Below, piece after piece: positions 1 to 9,626 of a stretch of 64,000 bases of DNA. The stretch is taken from positions 1-64,000 of the forward strand of contig JAJZEB010000001.1 of assembly GCA_021805805.1 (NCBI GenBank). Reading direction: 5' to 3'. Position 1 is the first letter of the stretch; each line of letters begins with the position of its first letter. The notes under the pieces are model-generated. The model was not told the DNA's origin. It was given only the letters and a program-made list of their open reading frames with translations, and ran no database searches. The stretch is from Pseudomonadota bacterium. Its GTDB lineage: Bacteria; Pseudomonadota; Gammaproteobacteria; Burkholderiales; Burkholderiaceae_C. A program made the position numbers and the translations under genes.

Positions 1-969
1 CTGCGCCAGCAGATCGACCGGGCCCAGCTGCAGTCCGGCGCGGCCGCGATCGCTTTGCGCCAGGAACAGCATGTCGGCGATCATCGCGCTGAGTCGCTCG
101 AACTCCTCCAGGTTGGAGTACAGGACCTCACGGTACGCGGCGGCGTCGCGCGTCTGCGACAGCGCGACCTGGGTCTGCGTCGTCAGATTGGTGATCGGGG
201 TGCGCAGTTCGTGCGCGATGTCGGCACTGACCTCGCGCAGTCGCTCGAAACTGGCCTCGATACGATCGAGCATGGCGTTGAACGCCTCGACGAGTTCCTG
301 CAACTCGACCGGGACGCGCTGCGGATCCAGCCGGGTCGACAGCCGCTCGGCGCTGAGCGCGCGCATGCGCGCGCTGATCCGGCGCAGCGGGACGTGGCCC
401 TGGCGCACCGCGAGTCCCGCGACGAGCACGGTGATCAGGCTGGCCACGAACGTTCCGCCCCAGAGCGCGTTCTGCAGCGCGTTCAGGTACTGCAGATGGA
501 AGTCGACGTTCACGGCCAGCGCGACACTGCGCGTTGCGCTGCGGAAGACCGCGATCCGCCACGCGTGGCCGGATGCGGCCACGATGCGCAGCTCGTCCAG
601 CTGCAGGTCGGCGGCCGGCGCGACGTGCTGCAGCAGCCGCTCGAGCTGCGGCGTGGTGTTGCGCGCCAGCACGCTTCCGCCGGCGCCGCGCACCAGGTAG
701 GCGACAGTCCCGTTGCCGGCCATCGCCCGCTGCAGCCGTGCCGCCAGCGGCGGCACGGCACCCGGCCCGGAGCCCGGTTCCAGCGCGCCGTCGAGCGCGT
801 GCCAGGCAGCGCGCATCTGCTGCAGGTCCATGCGCGCGAAATGCAGCTCGATCGATCGCTCCACGCTCCACGCGAACAGCAGGAACAGCAGCGAGGTCGC
901 CAGCCCGACGAGCACCGTGACGCGCAGCGCCAGCGACTGCGGGCGCCGCCCGCCGGAGTCAGTCGCCAT
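1..969 (-). CDS. Heavy-metal type sensor histidine kinase, N-terminal part (runs off window start)
   Basis: Open minus-strand frame starting [44 protein letters not shown] (TM segment); overlaps the stop of the upstream response regulator; HAMP and H-box region readable toward position 1. Confidence 0.8.
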   Translation of the reverse strand, partial: MATDSGGRRPQSLALRVTVLVGLATSLLFLLFAWSVERSIELHFARMDLQQMRAAWHALDGALEPGSGPGAVPPLAARLQRAMAGNGTVAYLVRGAGGSVLARNTTPQLERLLQHVAPAADLQLDELRIVAASGHAWRIAVFRSATRSVALAVNVDFHLQYLNALQNALWGGTFVASLITVLVAGLAVRQGHVPLRRISARMRALSAERLSTRLDPQRVPVELQELVEAFNAMLDRIEASFERLREVSADIAHELRTPITNLTTQTQVALSQTRDAAAYREVLYSNLEEFERLSAMIADMLFLAQSDRGRAGLQLGPVDLLAQ

Positions 970-1642
970 CCCCGGCGTCCAGCGTGTAGCCCATGCCGCG
1001 CACGGTACGGATCAGCTTGGGCTCGAACGCATCGTCGACCTTGGCGCGCAGTCGACGGATCGCGACGTCGATCACGTTGGTGTCGCTGTCGAAATTCATG
1101 TCCCAGACCTGCGAGGCGATCAGCGAACGCGGCAGCACTTCGCCGTGGCGGCGGACCAGCAGTTCGAGCAGCGCGAACTCCTTGCGGCTCAGATGGATGC
1201 GCTGTCCGGCGCGCGACGCGCGTTGACGCGGCACATCGAGCGTCAGATCGGCAACCTGCAGGATCTCGGGCGACGCGACGGCGCGACCGCGGCGCAGCAG
1301 CGTGCGCACGCGCGCCAGCAATTCGGTGAACGCGAACGGCTTGGTCAGGTAATCGTCGGCGCCGAGCTCCAGGCCCTTGACCCGATCCCCCACGCTGCCG
1401 CGCGCGGTCAGGAACAGCACCGGAACCTCGTGCGCGTTGTCGCGCAGCGCCCGCACGATGCGCCAGCCGTCGAAGTCGGGCAACATCACGTCGAGCACGA
1501 TCAGATCGTAGTCGCCGGTCATCGCCAGGTGGTACCCATCCAGACCGTTGACGGCAAGATCGACATTGAAGCCGGCCTCGCTCAACCCCTGGCGCAGGTA
1601 GGCGCCGGTTTTCGGCTCGTCCTCGACGACCAGCAGTTTCAT
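959..1642 (-). CDS. OmpR-family response regulator, heavy-metal (CusR/CopR/IrlR) type
   Basis: 227 aa, [25 protein letters not shown]..., [11 protein letters not shown] in [15 protein letters not shown], winged-helix C-terminus [25 protein letters not shown]. Confidence 0.93.
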   Translation of the reverse strand: MKLLVVEDEPKTGAYLRQGLSEAGFNVDLAVNGLDGYHLAMTGDYDLIVLDVMLPDFDGWRIVRALRDNAHEVPVLFLTARGSVGDRVKGLELGADDYLTKPFAFTELLARVRTLLRRGRAVASPEILQVADLTLDVPRQRASRAGQRIHLSRKEFALLELLVRRHGEVLPRSLIASQVWDMNFDSDTNVIDVAIRRLRAKVDDAFEPKLIRTVRGMGYTLDAGDGD

Positions 1643-1679
1643 CGGCCCTCCTGCATCCTGCGTGCGCGACGCCGCGCCG

Positions 1680-2156
1680 TCACCTGCCCTGCGCGGTCGC
1701 CGGGGCCGACCGCTGCAGCGCCAGGATCAGGTCGGCCAGGCGTGCCGCCTGTGCCTGGCTGGCCAGGCCCGGCGGCATGCCGCCGACGCCCTGCGCGATG
1801 TCCGCGCTCAGCGCCGCACGCGCTCCGGGTCGACCCGCTGCGCGCTGCGCGATCAGTGCGAACAGCGGACCGTATCCGCCACGGTCGATGCCGTGGCACT
1901 CCAGGCACGGCAGCCCCTGGGCGTCGATGTAGTCGCGCAGCCGCGCAGCGCGTGGGTCGGACAGGCCGGCGTCGGCGCCCGCATCGGGAGTCGGCGTGCC
2001 GAGCCCCATCATGGCTCCCTGCATCATGCTGCCTTGCATCATGCCGGGGCCGAACGCGGCTGCCGAACCGATTCCGGCAACGACCAGGGCGCACGCGCAA
2101 AGCAGCGCCCGAAGCTGCCGTCTCGACGGCGTGCACGGTGATTTCGTCATCATGAT
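1680..2156 (-). CDS. Small periplasmic c-type cytochrome
   Basis: Signal peptide plus one CLECHG heme motif; Met-rich [19 protein letters not shown] stretch after the signal. Start chosen near MMTKSP. Confidence 0.7.
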   Translation of the reverse strand: MMMTKSPCTPSRRQLRALLCACALVVAGIGSAAAFGPGMMQGSMMQGAMMGLGTPTPDAGADAGLSDPRAARLRDYIDAQGLPCLECHGIDRGGYGPLFALIAQRAAGRPGARAALSADIAQGVGGMPPGLASQAQAARLADLILALQRSAPATAQGR

Positions 2157-2194
2157 GTCGTGCTCCAGTCTACGGCGGCGGCGCGCCACCGGCA

Positions 2195-3016
2195 TCACCA
2201 ACCGCCGGCACCCGCCATGCGTCCCAGCTGCCGGCGCTGCGCGTCGCTCAGCACCGCCAGCATTCTCTTGCGTGCGTCCAGGCGATTGCGCAACATCGCA
2301 AGCCGGATGTCAGCCATGGCAGTGGCGACCTTCATCGTCGCGTCGACGTCGATCGACGTTCCATCCGTCGTGCGCCAAAGATCGAGCATATGCGTGTGCA
2401 TGCGCTCGATCAGCGTCCATTGCCGTTTGAACTGTGCCTGCATGATGGAGTCGATCTTGCGGCGCTGCGCAGCGCTGAGGTCGAGCGCGGCGAGCGATCC
2501 GAAGCGTTGCCAGCCGGGACCCGTCATCGAAGCGCCAGCGCCCCAGCCCGCGCCGCCCATCATCCAGGGTCCCATTGCGCCGTAGCCGCCCATCATCCAG
2601 GGCCCCATGCCACTGTAGCCGCCCATCATCGATGGCCCCATTGCGCCGTAGCCTCCGGCCATCCAGGAGCCCATGCCTGCGTGCCCATCCCAGCAGCCGT
2701 AGCCACCGTAGCCACCGTAGCCGCCGTGCACCGCGCCGTGCGCGCCGGGGCCGCCCGCCACCGGGCCGGACCAGCCTGGGGCGCCACGCGCAGCGCGCGC
2801 CCCAGGGCCGTATCCGCCTCCCATCATCGCGGGACCGTAGGCGCCGCCCATCATCCCCGGACCATACCCATACCCGCCCGGCACCTGCCCAGGGCTCGGC
2901 GTCACGCCCGGGGACGGCGCGCTGGCCGCGGCCGGCGTTTGCGCCCAAGCCACTGCACCCGCGCCGAACGCGATGGTCGCGGCCGCGACGGCCGCGCGAA
3001 GGATCTGTCTGTTCAT
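2195..3016 (-). CDS. Gly/Met-rich periplasmic protein with Spy/CpxP-like C-terminal helical domain
   Basis: Signal peptide, GYG/MMGG repeats, then LDLSAAQRRKIDSIMQAQFKRQWTLIERMHTHMLDLWR...LSDAQRRQLGRM (LTXXQ-like). Confidence 0.75.
   Translation of the reverse strand: MNRQILRAAVAAATIAFGAGAVAWAQTPAAASAPSPGVTPSPGQVPGGYGYGPGMMGGAYGPAMMGGGYGPGARAARGAPGWSGPVAGGPGAHGAVHGGYGGYGGYGCWDGHAGMGSWMAGGYGAMGPSMMGGYSGMGPWMMGGYGAMGPWMMGGAGWGAGASMTGPGWQRFGSLAALDLSAAQRRKIDSIMQAQFKRQWTLIERMHTHMLDLWRTTDGTSIDVDATMKVATAMADIRLAMLRNRLDARKRMLAVLSDAQRRQLGRMAGAGGW
2556..2690. repeat. 33-bp period tandem repeat (about 4 degenerate copies) inside the Gly/Met-rich CDS
   Basis: cccatcatccagg... motif starts at 2556, 2589 and 2622 with a degenerate copy near 2655; encodes GGYGAMGPWMM units. 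Confidence 0.8.
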
Positions 3017-3087
3017 GTCAACTCCCCTATCGAAAAGCGAACAAGCAACGCGGTGCGCAACCGATCAGCACCCGACCGCAAGGCCGG

Positions 3088-3333
3088 TCATTGCTCGATC
3101 TCGGCCCGCTTGCGCTGGTATTCCTCGGCGTCGATCTCTCCGCGCGCATAACGCTCATCCAGAATTTCCCGCGCCCGCGGCTTGCGCGTCAGGTTGTGCC
3201 GACGATCGTCGTGCACCTGCCTGAATGCACCGAAAACCAGGAACACGACGACGACGACGAGGAGGATCATGAAAATCATGCCGAAGCCGCCTCCCATGCC
3301 AAAACCGTAACCGTACCCAGGACCCCACATCAT
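3088..3333 (-). CDS. Small membrane protein with SHOCT domain
   Basis: MMWGPGYGYGFGMGGGFGMIFMILLVVVVVFLVFG TM, then AREILDERYARGEIDAEEYQRKRAEIEQ (SHOCT signature). Confidence 0.85.
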   Translation of the reverse strand: MMWGPGYGYGFGMGGGFGMIFMILLVVVVVFLVFGAFRQVHDDRRHNLTRKPRAREILDERYARGEIDAEEYQRKRAEIEQ

Positions 3334-3456
3334 TGCCGTTCTCCCGAAAACGTCTGGCCCGCGCCGCGTCATCGCTGCGCCCGGCTTGCGCACAGCGCCG
3401 ACTCAGCGCCCGTTGCCTGTACTCTAGGCTGGCCCCGCTTGCCGCCAAATGACCGC

Positions 3457-3478
3457 TGGATGACATCGATGTCATCCA
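3457..3478. promoter_or_regulatory. Perfect 22-bp palindrome, candidate CusR/CopR-type response regulator box
   Basis: TGGATGACATC|GATGTCATCCA; contains TGACA-N4-TGTCA as in the E. coli CusR box; located upstream of the minus-strand metal operon. Confidence 0.6.
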
Positions 3479-3627
3479 TACGCATGACCCCATGGGGAAC
3501 GATCGAGGCGATGTCGGCGAATTTGCGCGGCGTTAGGGAACCCCGTGCAAAACCCTGCGCTGGAGCAAGCTCAACCCTGGTCAGGCGCGGCCGACCCGCG
3601 GCACAATGGACTCGGCAGGAGCCCACG

Positions 3628-5499
3628 GTGCACAGCGACGGACCGAACCCCGAATCCCCGACCTCGGCCGAAGCGGCGAGCGACGCCGCGGCCGAGCGGC
3701 ACGGGTGCAACCCGATGCGGCTGCTGGACATGCTGCACGACGTTCAGGACCTGCTCGGCTGGTTGCCACCGGCCGCGCTCCGGCGCGTCGCCGAGCGCAT
3801 CGGCCAGCCATTCGCGCAGGTGCATGCCACCGCGACGTTCTACAGCCTGCTGCACACCACGCCGCCAGGGCGCTATCGCGTGCTGTTCTCGGACAACATC
3901 ACCGACCGCATGCTCGGCAGCGCGGAGCTGCTGCAGGCGCTGTGCCGCGCACTATGGGTCGAACCGGGCCACGTGTCCGAGGATGGACTGGTCAGCGTCG
4001 CCACCACATCGTGCACCGGCATGTGCGACCAGGGCCCGGCCGCACTGGTCAATGGCCGCGCACTGACGCGGTTGACCCCGCAGCGCGTCGCCAGGCTGGC
4101 GGAGCTGATTCGCCGGCGCGTGCCGCTGGACGCATGGCCCGCCCACTGGTTCGTCGTCGCCGACCACGTACGTCGGCGCGACTGGCTGCTCGAGCGCCGG
4201 CCCGAGCCCGGCGCGGCGCTGGCCGCGGCGCTGGCGCAAGGTGCCGACTCGGTGCTCGACGCCATCGACCGCGCCGGACTGCGCGGCCGCGGCGGCGCCG
4301 GCTTCCCGACTGCGCTGAAGTGGCGCGGCTGCCGCGATGCACCGGGGCGCGAACGCTTCGTCGTCTGCAATGCAGACGAAGGCGAGCCCGGAACGTTCAA
4401 GGACCGGGTTCTGCTGGCCAGCGAATTCGACCGCGTGATCGACGGCATGGCGATCGCCGCGCTGGTGGTCGGCGCGCGTCGCGGCGTGCTCTACCTGCGC
4501 GCCGAGTACCGGCACCTGCTCGATGGCCTGCACGCGCGGCTGGAGCAACGCCGCGCACGGCGGTTGCTCGGTGCCGACCTGATCGGCCCGGGAGTTGATT
4601 TCGACATCGAGATCCGCCTGGGCGCCGGCGCCTACGTCTGCGGCGAGGAATCGGCGCTGCTCGAATCGCTCGAAGGCCGCCCCGGGCGACCGCGGATCCG
4701 TCCGCCGTTGCCGGTCCACCACGGCTACCTCGGACAACCGACCGTGGTCGACAATGTCGAAACGCTGGCGCTGGCGGCACAGATCGTGCTCGACGGCGCC
4801 GACGCGTTCCGCACCCGCGGCACCGCGTCGTCGCCGGGGACCAAACTGCTGTCGATTTCCGGCGACGTGGAACTTCCCGGGGTCTACGAATATCCGTTCG
4901 GCGTCAGCGTGCGCGAACTGCTCGCCGACTGCGGCGCCAGACAGCCGCAGGCGGTGGTCGCTGCGGGAGCTGCCGGGCGCTGCCTGGCGGCCGACGCGTT
5001 CGACCGCCGCATCGCGTTCGACGACGTCGCCACCGGCGGCTCGATCATGGTCTTCGGCGCAGACCGCGACCTGTTCGAGCTGGCGCACAACGTGGCGCAT
5101 TTCTTCGCCGACGAAAGCTGCGGGCTGTGCACCCCGTGCCGGGTCGGCACCGCGGTCAACGCCCGTGTGCTCGACAAGCTGGCCGCACACCGCGGCAGCG
5201 CAGACGACCTCGACACCCTGCAGCAACTGCACGCGCTGATGCACGGCAGCTGCCACTGCGGCCTGGGCAACAGCGCCACGCTGCTGCTCGACGATCTGCG
5301 CCGCAGCTTTCCGCAGGTGTTCGGCCGCCGGCTCGGTGCAACGCACGCGCCGGCGTTCGACCTCGACGCCGCGCTGGCGCAGGCGCGACGCATGACCGGG
5401 CGCGACGACCCGGGCGCCCATCTCGGCGACCGCGCGCCGCAGGTGCGCGACGCCGATGCGTCGGCGGTACCCGAGAATTCGGCGCGACTGGAGCCGTGA
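3628..5499 (+). CDS. hoxF: NAD-reducing hydrogenase diaphorase subunit HoxF (with N-terminal NuoE/HoxE-like domain)
   Basis: GLRGRGGAGFPTALKW, CNADEGEPGTFKDR, GAGAYVCGEESALLESLEG, ESCGLCTPCRVG; in-frame GTG at 3628. Confidence 0.95.
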   Translation: MHSDGPNPESPTSAEAASDAAAERHGCNPMRLLDMLHDVQDLLGWLPPAALRRVAERIGQPFAQVHATATFYSLLHTTPPGRYRVLFSDNITDRMLGSAELLQALCRALWVEPGHVSEDGLVSVATTSCTGMCDQGPAALVNGRALTRLTPQRVARLAELIRRRVPLDAWPAHWFVVADHVRRRDWLLERRPEPGAALAAALAQGADSVLDAIDRAGLRGRGGAGFPTALKWRGCRDAPGRERFVVCNADEGEPGTFKDRVLLASEFDRVIDGMAIAALVVGARRGVLYLRAEYRHLLDGLHARLEQRRARRLLGADLIGPGVDFDIEIRLGAGAYVCGEESALLESLEGRPGRPRIRPPLPVHHGYLGQPTVVDNVETLALAAQIVLDGADAFRTRGTASSPGTKLLSISGDVELPGVYEYPFGVSVRELLADCGARQPQAVVAAGAAGRCLAADAFDRRIAFDDVATGGSIMVFGADRDLFELAHNVAHFFADESCGLCTPCRVGTAVNARVLDKLAAHRGSADDLDTLQQLHALMHGSCHCGLGNSATLLLDDLRRSFPQVFGRRLGATHAPAFDLDAALAQARRMTGRDDPGAHLGDRAPQVRDADASAVPENSARLEP

Positions 5500-6236
5500 T
5501 GCCCGAACACTTCCTGCTCGACTGCGAGCCGGTGCCGTTCACGCCGGGGCAAAGCGTGATGGCCGCGGCCCACGCGGCCGGACGCTACATCCCGCACCTG
5601 TGCTGGCTGCCCGAACTCACGCCGCACGGTGCGTGCAGACTGTGCACGGTGCGCATCGGCCCGCACCTGGCGGCCGCCTGCACGACTCCGGCTGCGGCCG
5701 GCATGATGGTCGAGAGCCAGACCGCCGAGCTGATCGCCCAGCGCCGCACGATGCTGCAGCTGCTGTTCGTCGAAGGCAACCACTTCTGCCCATCGTGCGA
5801 GCGCAGCGGCAGCTGCGCGCTGCAGGCCACCGCGTACGCGATGGGCATGCTGGAGCCGCACTTCGACCCGTTCTACCCGGAGCGGGCGGTCGACGCCTCG
5901 CACCCGGACATGCTGCTGGACTTCAACCGCTGCATCCTGTGCGCGCTGTGCGTGCGTGCCAGCCGCGAGCTCGACGGCAAGAACGTGTTCGCGCTCGCCG
6001 GGCGCGGGTTGGCCACGCGACTGGTGGTCGACAGCGCCAGCGGCCGGCTGGCCGATACGGCCTTCAGCGCCAGCGACCGCGCCGCGCAGGTCTGCCCGGT
6101 CGGCGCCCTCGTGCCCAAGCGAGTCGGCTTCGCGCGCCCGATCGGGCAGCGCGTCTACGACCTGCACCCGATCGACGAGGCGCGCAGCGGCGACGACGAC
6201 GTTGCCGGGCCGGGCGGCGAGGCTCTCGCGCGATGA
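5499..6236 (+). CDS. hoxU: NAD-reducing hydrogenase diaphorase small subunit HoxU
   Basis: HLCWLPELTPHGACRLCTV, HFCPSCERSGSCALQ, FNRCILCALCVRASRE; ATG overlaps hoxF stop. Confidence 0.93.
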   Translation: MPEHFLLDCEPVPFTPGQSVMAAAHAAGRYIPHLCWLPELTPHGACRLCTVRIGPHLAAACTTPAAAGMMVESQTAELIAQRRTMLQLLFVEGNHFCPSCERSGSCALQATAYAMGMLEPHFDPFYPERAVDASHPDMLLDFNRCILCALCVRASRELDGKNVFALAGRGLATRLVVDSASGRLADTAFSASDRAAQVCPVGALVPKRVGFARPIGQRVYDLHPIDEARSGDDDVAGPGGEALAR

Positions 6237-6265
6237 CCGGATGTCAACGGCATGAGGACTGTCGC

Positions 6266-6808
6266 ATGAACCGCAAGCTGCGCCTGGCCACCGTGTCGCT
6301 GGCCGGCTGCTTCGGCTGCCATATGTCGCTGCTCGACATCGACGAGCGGCTGCTGCCGCTGCTGGAGCGGGTCGATCTCGATCGCTGCCCGCTGACCGAC
6401 ATCAAGCACTGCGGACCCTGCGACATCGGACTGATCGAAGGTGGCGTGTGCAATGCCGAAAACGTCGAGGTGCTGCGCAGCTTGCGTGCACGCTGCGGCG
6501 TGCTGGTCGCGCTCGGCGCCTGCGCCGTCACCGGCGGTCTGCCGGCGCAGCGCAACCATCTGCCGCTGGCCGACGTGCTGCAGACCGTCTACCGCACCGG
6601 ACCGGGGCTCGATCCGGCCAGCGCGATTCCCGACGACCCCGAATTGCCGCTGCCGCTGGATCGCGTCTATCCGGTGCACGAAGTGGTCCACATCGACTAT
6701 GTGCTGCCCGGCTGCCCGCCACCGGCCGACGCGATCTGGGAGCTGCTCGACGCGCTGATCAAAGGGCGCGCGCCGCAGCTGCCGCGGCACCTGCTGCAGT
6801 ACGACTGA
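6266..6808 (+). CDS. hoxY: [NiFe] hydrogenase small subunit HoxY
   Basis: LAGCFGCHMSLLDID, VALGACAVTGGLPAQRN, LPGCPPPADAIWELL. Confidence 0.95.
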   Translation: MNRKLRLATVSLAGCFGCHMSLLDIDERLLPLLERVDLDRCPLTDIKHCGPCDIGLIEGGVCNAENVEVLRSLRARCGVLVALGACAVTGGLPAQRNHLPLADVLQTVYRTGPGLDPASAIPDDPELPLPLDRVYPVHEVVHIDYVLPGCPPPADAIWELLDALIKGRAPQLPRHLLQYD

Positions 6809-6820
6809 CCCCTGCCCCCA

Positions 6821-8287
6821 ATGCCCGATCCGCTCGAAACCGCCTCCGCCCCGACCAACTCGCTGCGCCGGATCGCGATCGACCCGCTGACCCGCGTCGA
6901 AGGCCACGGCAAGGTCACGCTGCTGCTCGACGCCGACGGCCGTGTGCGGCAGGCGCGGCTGCATATTGTCGAGTTCCGCGGTTTCGAACGCTTCATCGAA
7001 GGCCGTCCGTACTGGGAGATCCCGGTCATGGTGCAGCGGCTGTGCGGCATCTGCCCGGTGTCGCACCATCTCGCGGCGAGCAAGGCGCTCGACGCCGTGG
7101 TCGGCGCCACGACCCTGACGCCCAGCGCCGGAAAGCTGCGACGGTTGATGCACTACGGCCAGATCCTGCAGTCGCATGCGCTGCATTTCTTCCACTTGTC
7201 GTCTCCGGACCTGCTGTTCGGCTTCGAGTCCGACGTGGATCGCCGCAACATCGTCGGCATCGCAGAGCGCTATCCGGACATCGCCCGCCAAGGAATCGCG
7301 CTGCGCAAGTTCGGCCAGGAAGTGATCCGGATGACCTCGGGCAAGCGGGTGCACGGCACCGGGTCGATCCCCGGCGGAGTCAACCGCAGCCTGGCCGGCA
7401 GCGACCGCCGCGCGCTGGCCGCCGACATCGACCAGGTCGTGGCCTGGAGCCGCGCCGCGGTGGACATCGTGCGCGCGCTGCACGAGTCCAACGCGGCGCT
7501 GTACGCGCGCTTCGGGCGGGTCGCGGCGGCAAGCATGAGCCTGGTCGCGGCCGACGGCAGCCTCGACCTGTACGACGGCGCGCTGCGCGGGCGCGACGCC
7601 GACGGGCAACTGCTGTTCGACCAGTTCGACCCGCGCCACTACGACCAGCTGATCACCGAGGCGGTCAAGCCGTGGAGCTACATGAAGTTTCCGCACTGGA
7701 GCGCACGCGGCGCCGACGATGGCTGGTACCGCGTCGGCCCGCTGGCCCGGGTGCAGAACTGCGACCGCATGCCGACACCGCTGGCCGAGGCCGCGCGCCA
7801 GGACCTGCTGGCCTTTGGCGGCGGCGCCCCGCTTCACGGCTCGCTGACCTACCACTGGGCGCGGATGATCGAGCTGCTCGGCGCCGCCGAGACCATCGCC
7901 ACGCTGCTCGCCGACGACGACCTGGAAGGGCGCGAGCTGGTCACCAGCGGGCCGCGCCAGCGCGAAGGCGTCGGCGTGATCGAAGCGCCGCGCGGCACCC
8001 TGATCCACCACTACCAGGTCGGCGACGACGATCTGGTCGGAATGGCCAACCTGATCGTCGCCACGACCCACAACAACGAGGTGATGAACCGCGCCGTGCG
8101 CGACGTGGCGCGCAGCTATTTCGACGGCCGCGCGATCACCGAGGGACTGCTGAACCAGATCGAGGTCGCGATCCGCGCCTACGACCCGTGCCTGTCGTGC
8201 GCCACCCATGCGCTGGGGCGCATGCCGCTGCAGGTCGTGGCGCTCGACGCCGACGGCGTCGAGGTCGCGCGACGGGTGCGCGATTGA
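6821..8287 (+). CDS. hoxH: [NiFe] hydrogenase large subunit HoxH
   Basis: N-terminal RLCGICPVSHH and C-terminal DPCLSCATHALG (NiFe ligand motifs). Confidence 0.96.
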   Translation: MPDPLETASAPTNSLRRIAIDPLTRVEGHGKVTLLLDADGRVRQARLHIVEFRGFERFIEGRPYWEIPVMVQRLCGICPVSHHLAASKALDAVVGATTLTPSAGKLRRLMHYGQILQSHALHFFHLSSPDLLFGFESDVDRRNIVGIAERYPDIARQGIALRKFGQEVIRMTSGKRVHGTGSIPGGVNRSLAGSDRRALAADIDQVVAWSRAAVDIVRALHESNAALYARFGRVAAASMSLVAADGSLDLYDGALRGRDADGQLLFDQFDPRHYDQLITEAVKPWSYMKFPHWSARGADDGWYRVGPLARVQNCDRMPTPLAEAARQDLLAFGGGAPLHGSLTYHWARMIELLGAAETIATLLADDDLEGRELVTSGPRQREGVGVIEAPRGTLIHHYQVGDDDLVGMANLIVATTHNNEVMNRAVRDVARSYFDGRAITEGLLNQIEVAIRAYDPCLSCATHALGRMPLQVVALDADGVEVARRVRD

Positions 8288-8748
8288 GCCGCGCGATCCC
8301 GCCGACCCTGGTGCTGGCTTGGGGCAACCCGAGTCGCGGCGACGATGCGCTGGGGCCACTGTTCGCCGACGCGATCGCGGCACTGCAGCTGCCCGGAGTC
8401 GAGTGCCAGTGCGATTTCCAGCTGCAGATCGAGCACAGCCTGGACCTGCGCGGCCGGCAAAGGGTGCTGTTCGTCGATGCCGCGCGCGACGACGCGCTGC
8501 CGGATGGCGCACCGTTCCTGCTGCGCCCGCTGCAAGCGATGCGCGACGCCTCGTTCAGCAGCCACGCACTGAGCCCGGCAGCGCTGCTGCAGGTGTACGC
8601 CAGCACCGAGGCCGACGCGCCGCCGCCGGCCTGGCTGCTCGGCATCGGCGGCAGCGTCTGGGCGCTGGGCGCGCCGCTGTCGCGCGCCGCGCAGCGGCAT
8701 CTGCAGCAGGCGCTGGCCTGGGCCGGCGACTGGCTGCGCCAGCGCTGA
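8284..8748 (+). CDS. hoxW: Hydrogenase maturation endopeptidase HoxW
   Basis: TTG start overlapping hoxH stop; LVLAWGNPSRGDDALGP and VLFVDAARD motifs of the HoxW/HyaD family. Confidence 0.85.
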   Translation: MSRAIPPTLVLAWGNPSRGDDALGPLFADAIAALQLPGVECQCDFQLQIEHSLDLRGRQRVLFVDAARDDALPDGAPFLLRPLQAMRDASFSSHALSPAALLQVYASTEADAPPPAWLLGIGGSVWALGAPLSRAAQRHLQQALAWAGDWLRQR

Positions 8749-8793
8749 GCCGCGTCGCGACACCGGCGGCACCGCTGGCGTACGCTTCGTTCG

Positions 8794-9607
8794 ATGCCCC
8801 ACCCTGCGCCCGACGATGCCACGCTGCTGGCCGGGCGGCCGCTGCGCCAGTGGCGCCGCAGCCACCCGCTGCTCGACGACCTGATCGCACTGCGCCCGAC
8901 GTGCTGGTTCAACCCGGCGCTGGCACCGGCCGCGCAGGCGCTGGGCGACGTCGGCCTGACGCGCGCCGAGGTCGACGCCGCCGCGGCGCCGGCACTGGGG
9001 CCTGGAACTGCCCGGCACCCTGCTGCTCAAGCTCGACAGCGCGTTGCCGATCTCCGGCTCGATCAAGGCGCGCGGCGGCATCCACGAAGTCCTCGCCCAC
9101 GCCGAAGCGCTGGCGCTGGCCAGCGGCCGACTGCGCGCCGATGCCGACTACGCGCAGCTCGACAGCGACGCCTGGCGCGCGTTCTTCGGCCGCTACCGCA
9201 TCGCGGTCGGCTCCACCGGCAACCTGGGGCTGTCGATCGGCATCGTCGGCGTCACCGCCGCCGACAGCCTCGCGGTGGGCCGCCCGTCGGGTTTCGTCGG
9301 CCGCGCGATGCAGCGGCTGATCGACGGCTACTGCACGGTCGACGACGACGCACTGTTCGCGCTGCTGGGACTGGCGGCGCGCACCGAGGACCTCGCGCTG
9401 GAACCGTCGGCGCTGGCCGGGCTGGCCGCGCTCGCCCACCTCGCCGCGCCGGCGCACGCCGCGGCGCGCGCGCGACTGGGACTGACACCGCAGCGGCTGG
9501 CCGCGGCGCACCACATCGCGTGGATGACCGGCGGCGGCCTGGTGCCGCCGGCGCAGCGGCGCGCCGACCTGCGGCGCGCCCGCGCGGTGCTGGCCGAAGC
9601 CGGATGA
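8794..9607 (+). pseudogene. dsdA: D-serine ammonia-lyase (DsdA) remnant with frameshift and large internal deletions
   Basis: Frame 1: [40 protein letters not shown]; then another frame: [39 protein letters not shown]...[11 protein letters not shown] joined to [25 protein letters not shown]...GLVPPAQR. Blocks are collinear with recalled E. coli DsdA, but intervening blocks are absent. Confidence 0.8.
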
Positions 9608-9626
9608 CACCGCGCGCGGGCTGGCT

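Noticed and set aside
2556-2690. Possible CRISPR-like array of 33-bp units
   Set aside because: In-frame coding repeats with no unique spacers.
2575-3627. N-terminal extension of the HoxF ORF
   Set aside because: Arg/Ser-rich translation antisense to the Met-rich and SHOCT genes; HoxF homology begins after the GTG at 3628.
8794-9607. D-serine dehydratase as an intact novel short enzyme
   Set aside because: A frame change and loss of large conserved blocks relative to recalled DsdA make a pseudogene more likely; kept as a finding for junction checking.
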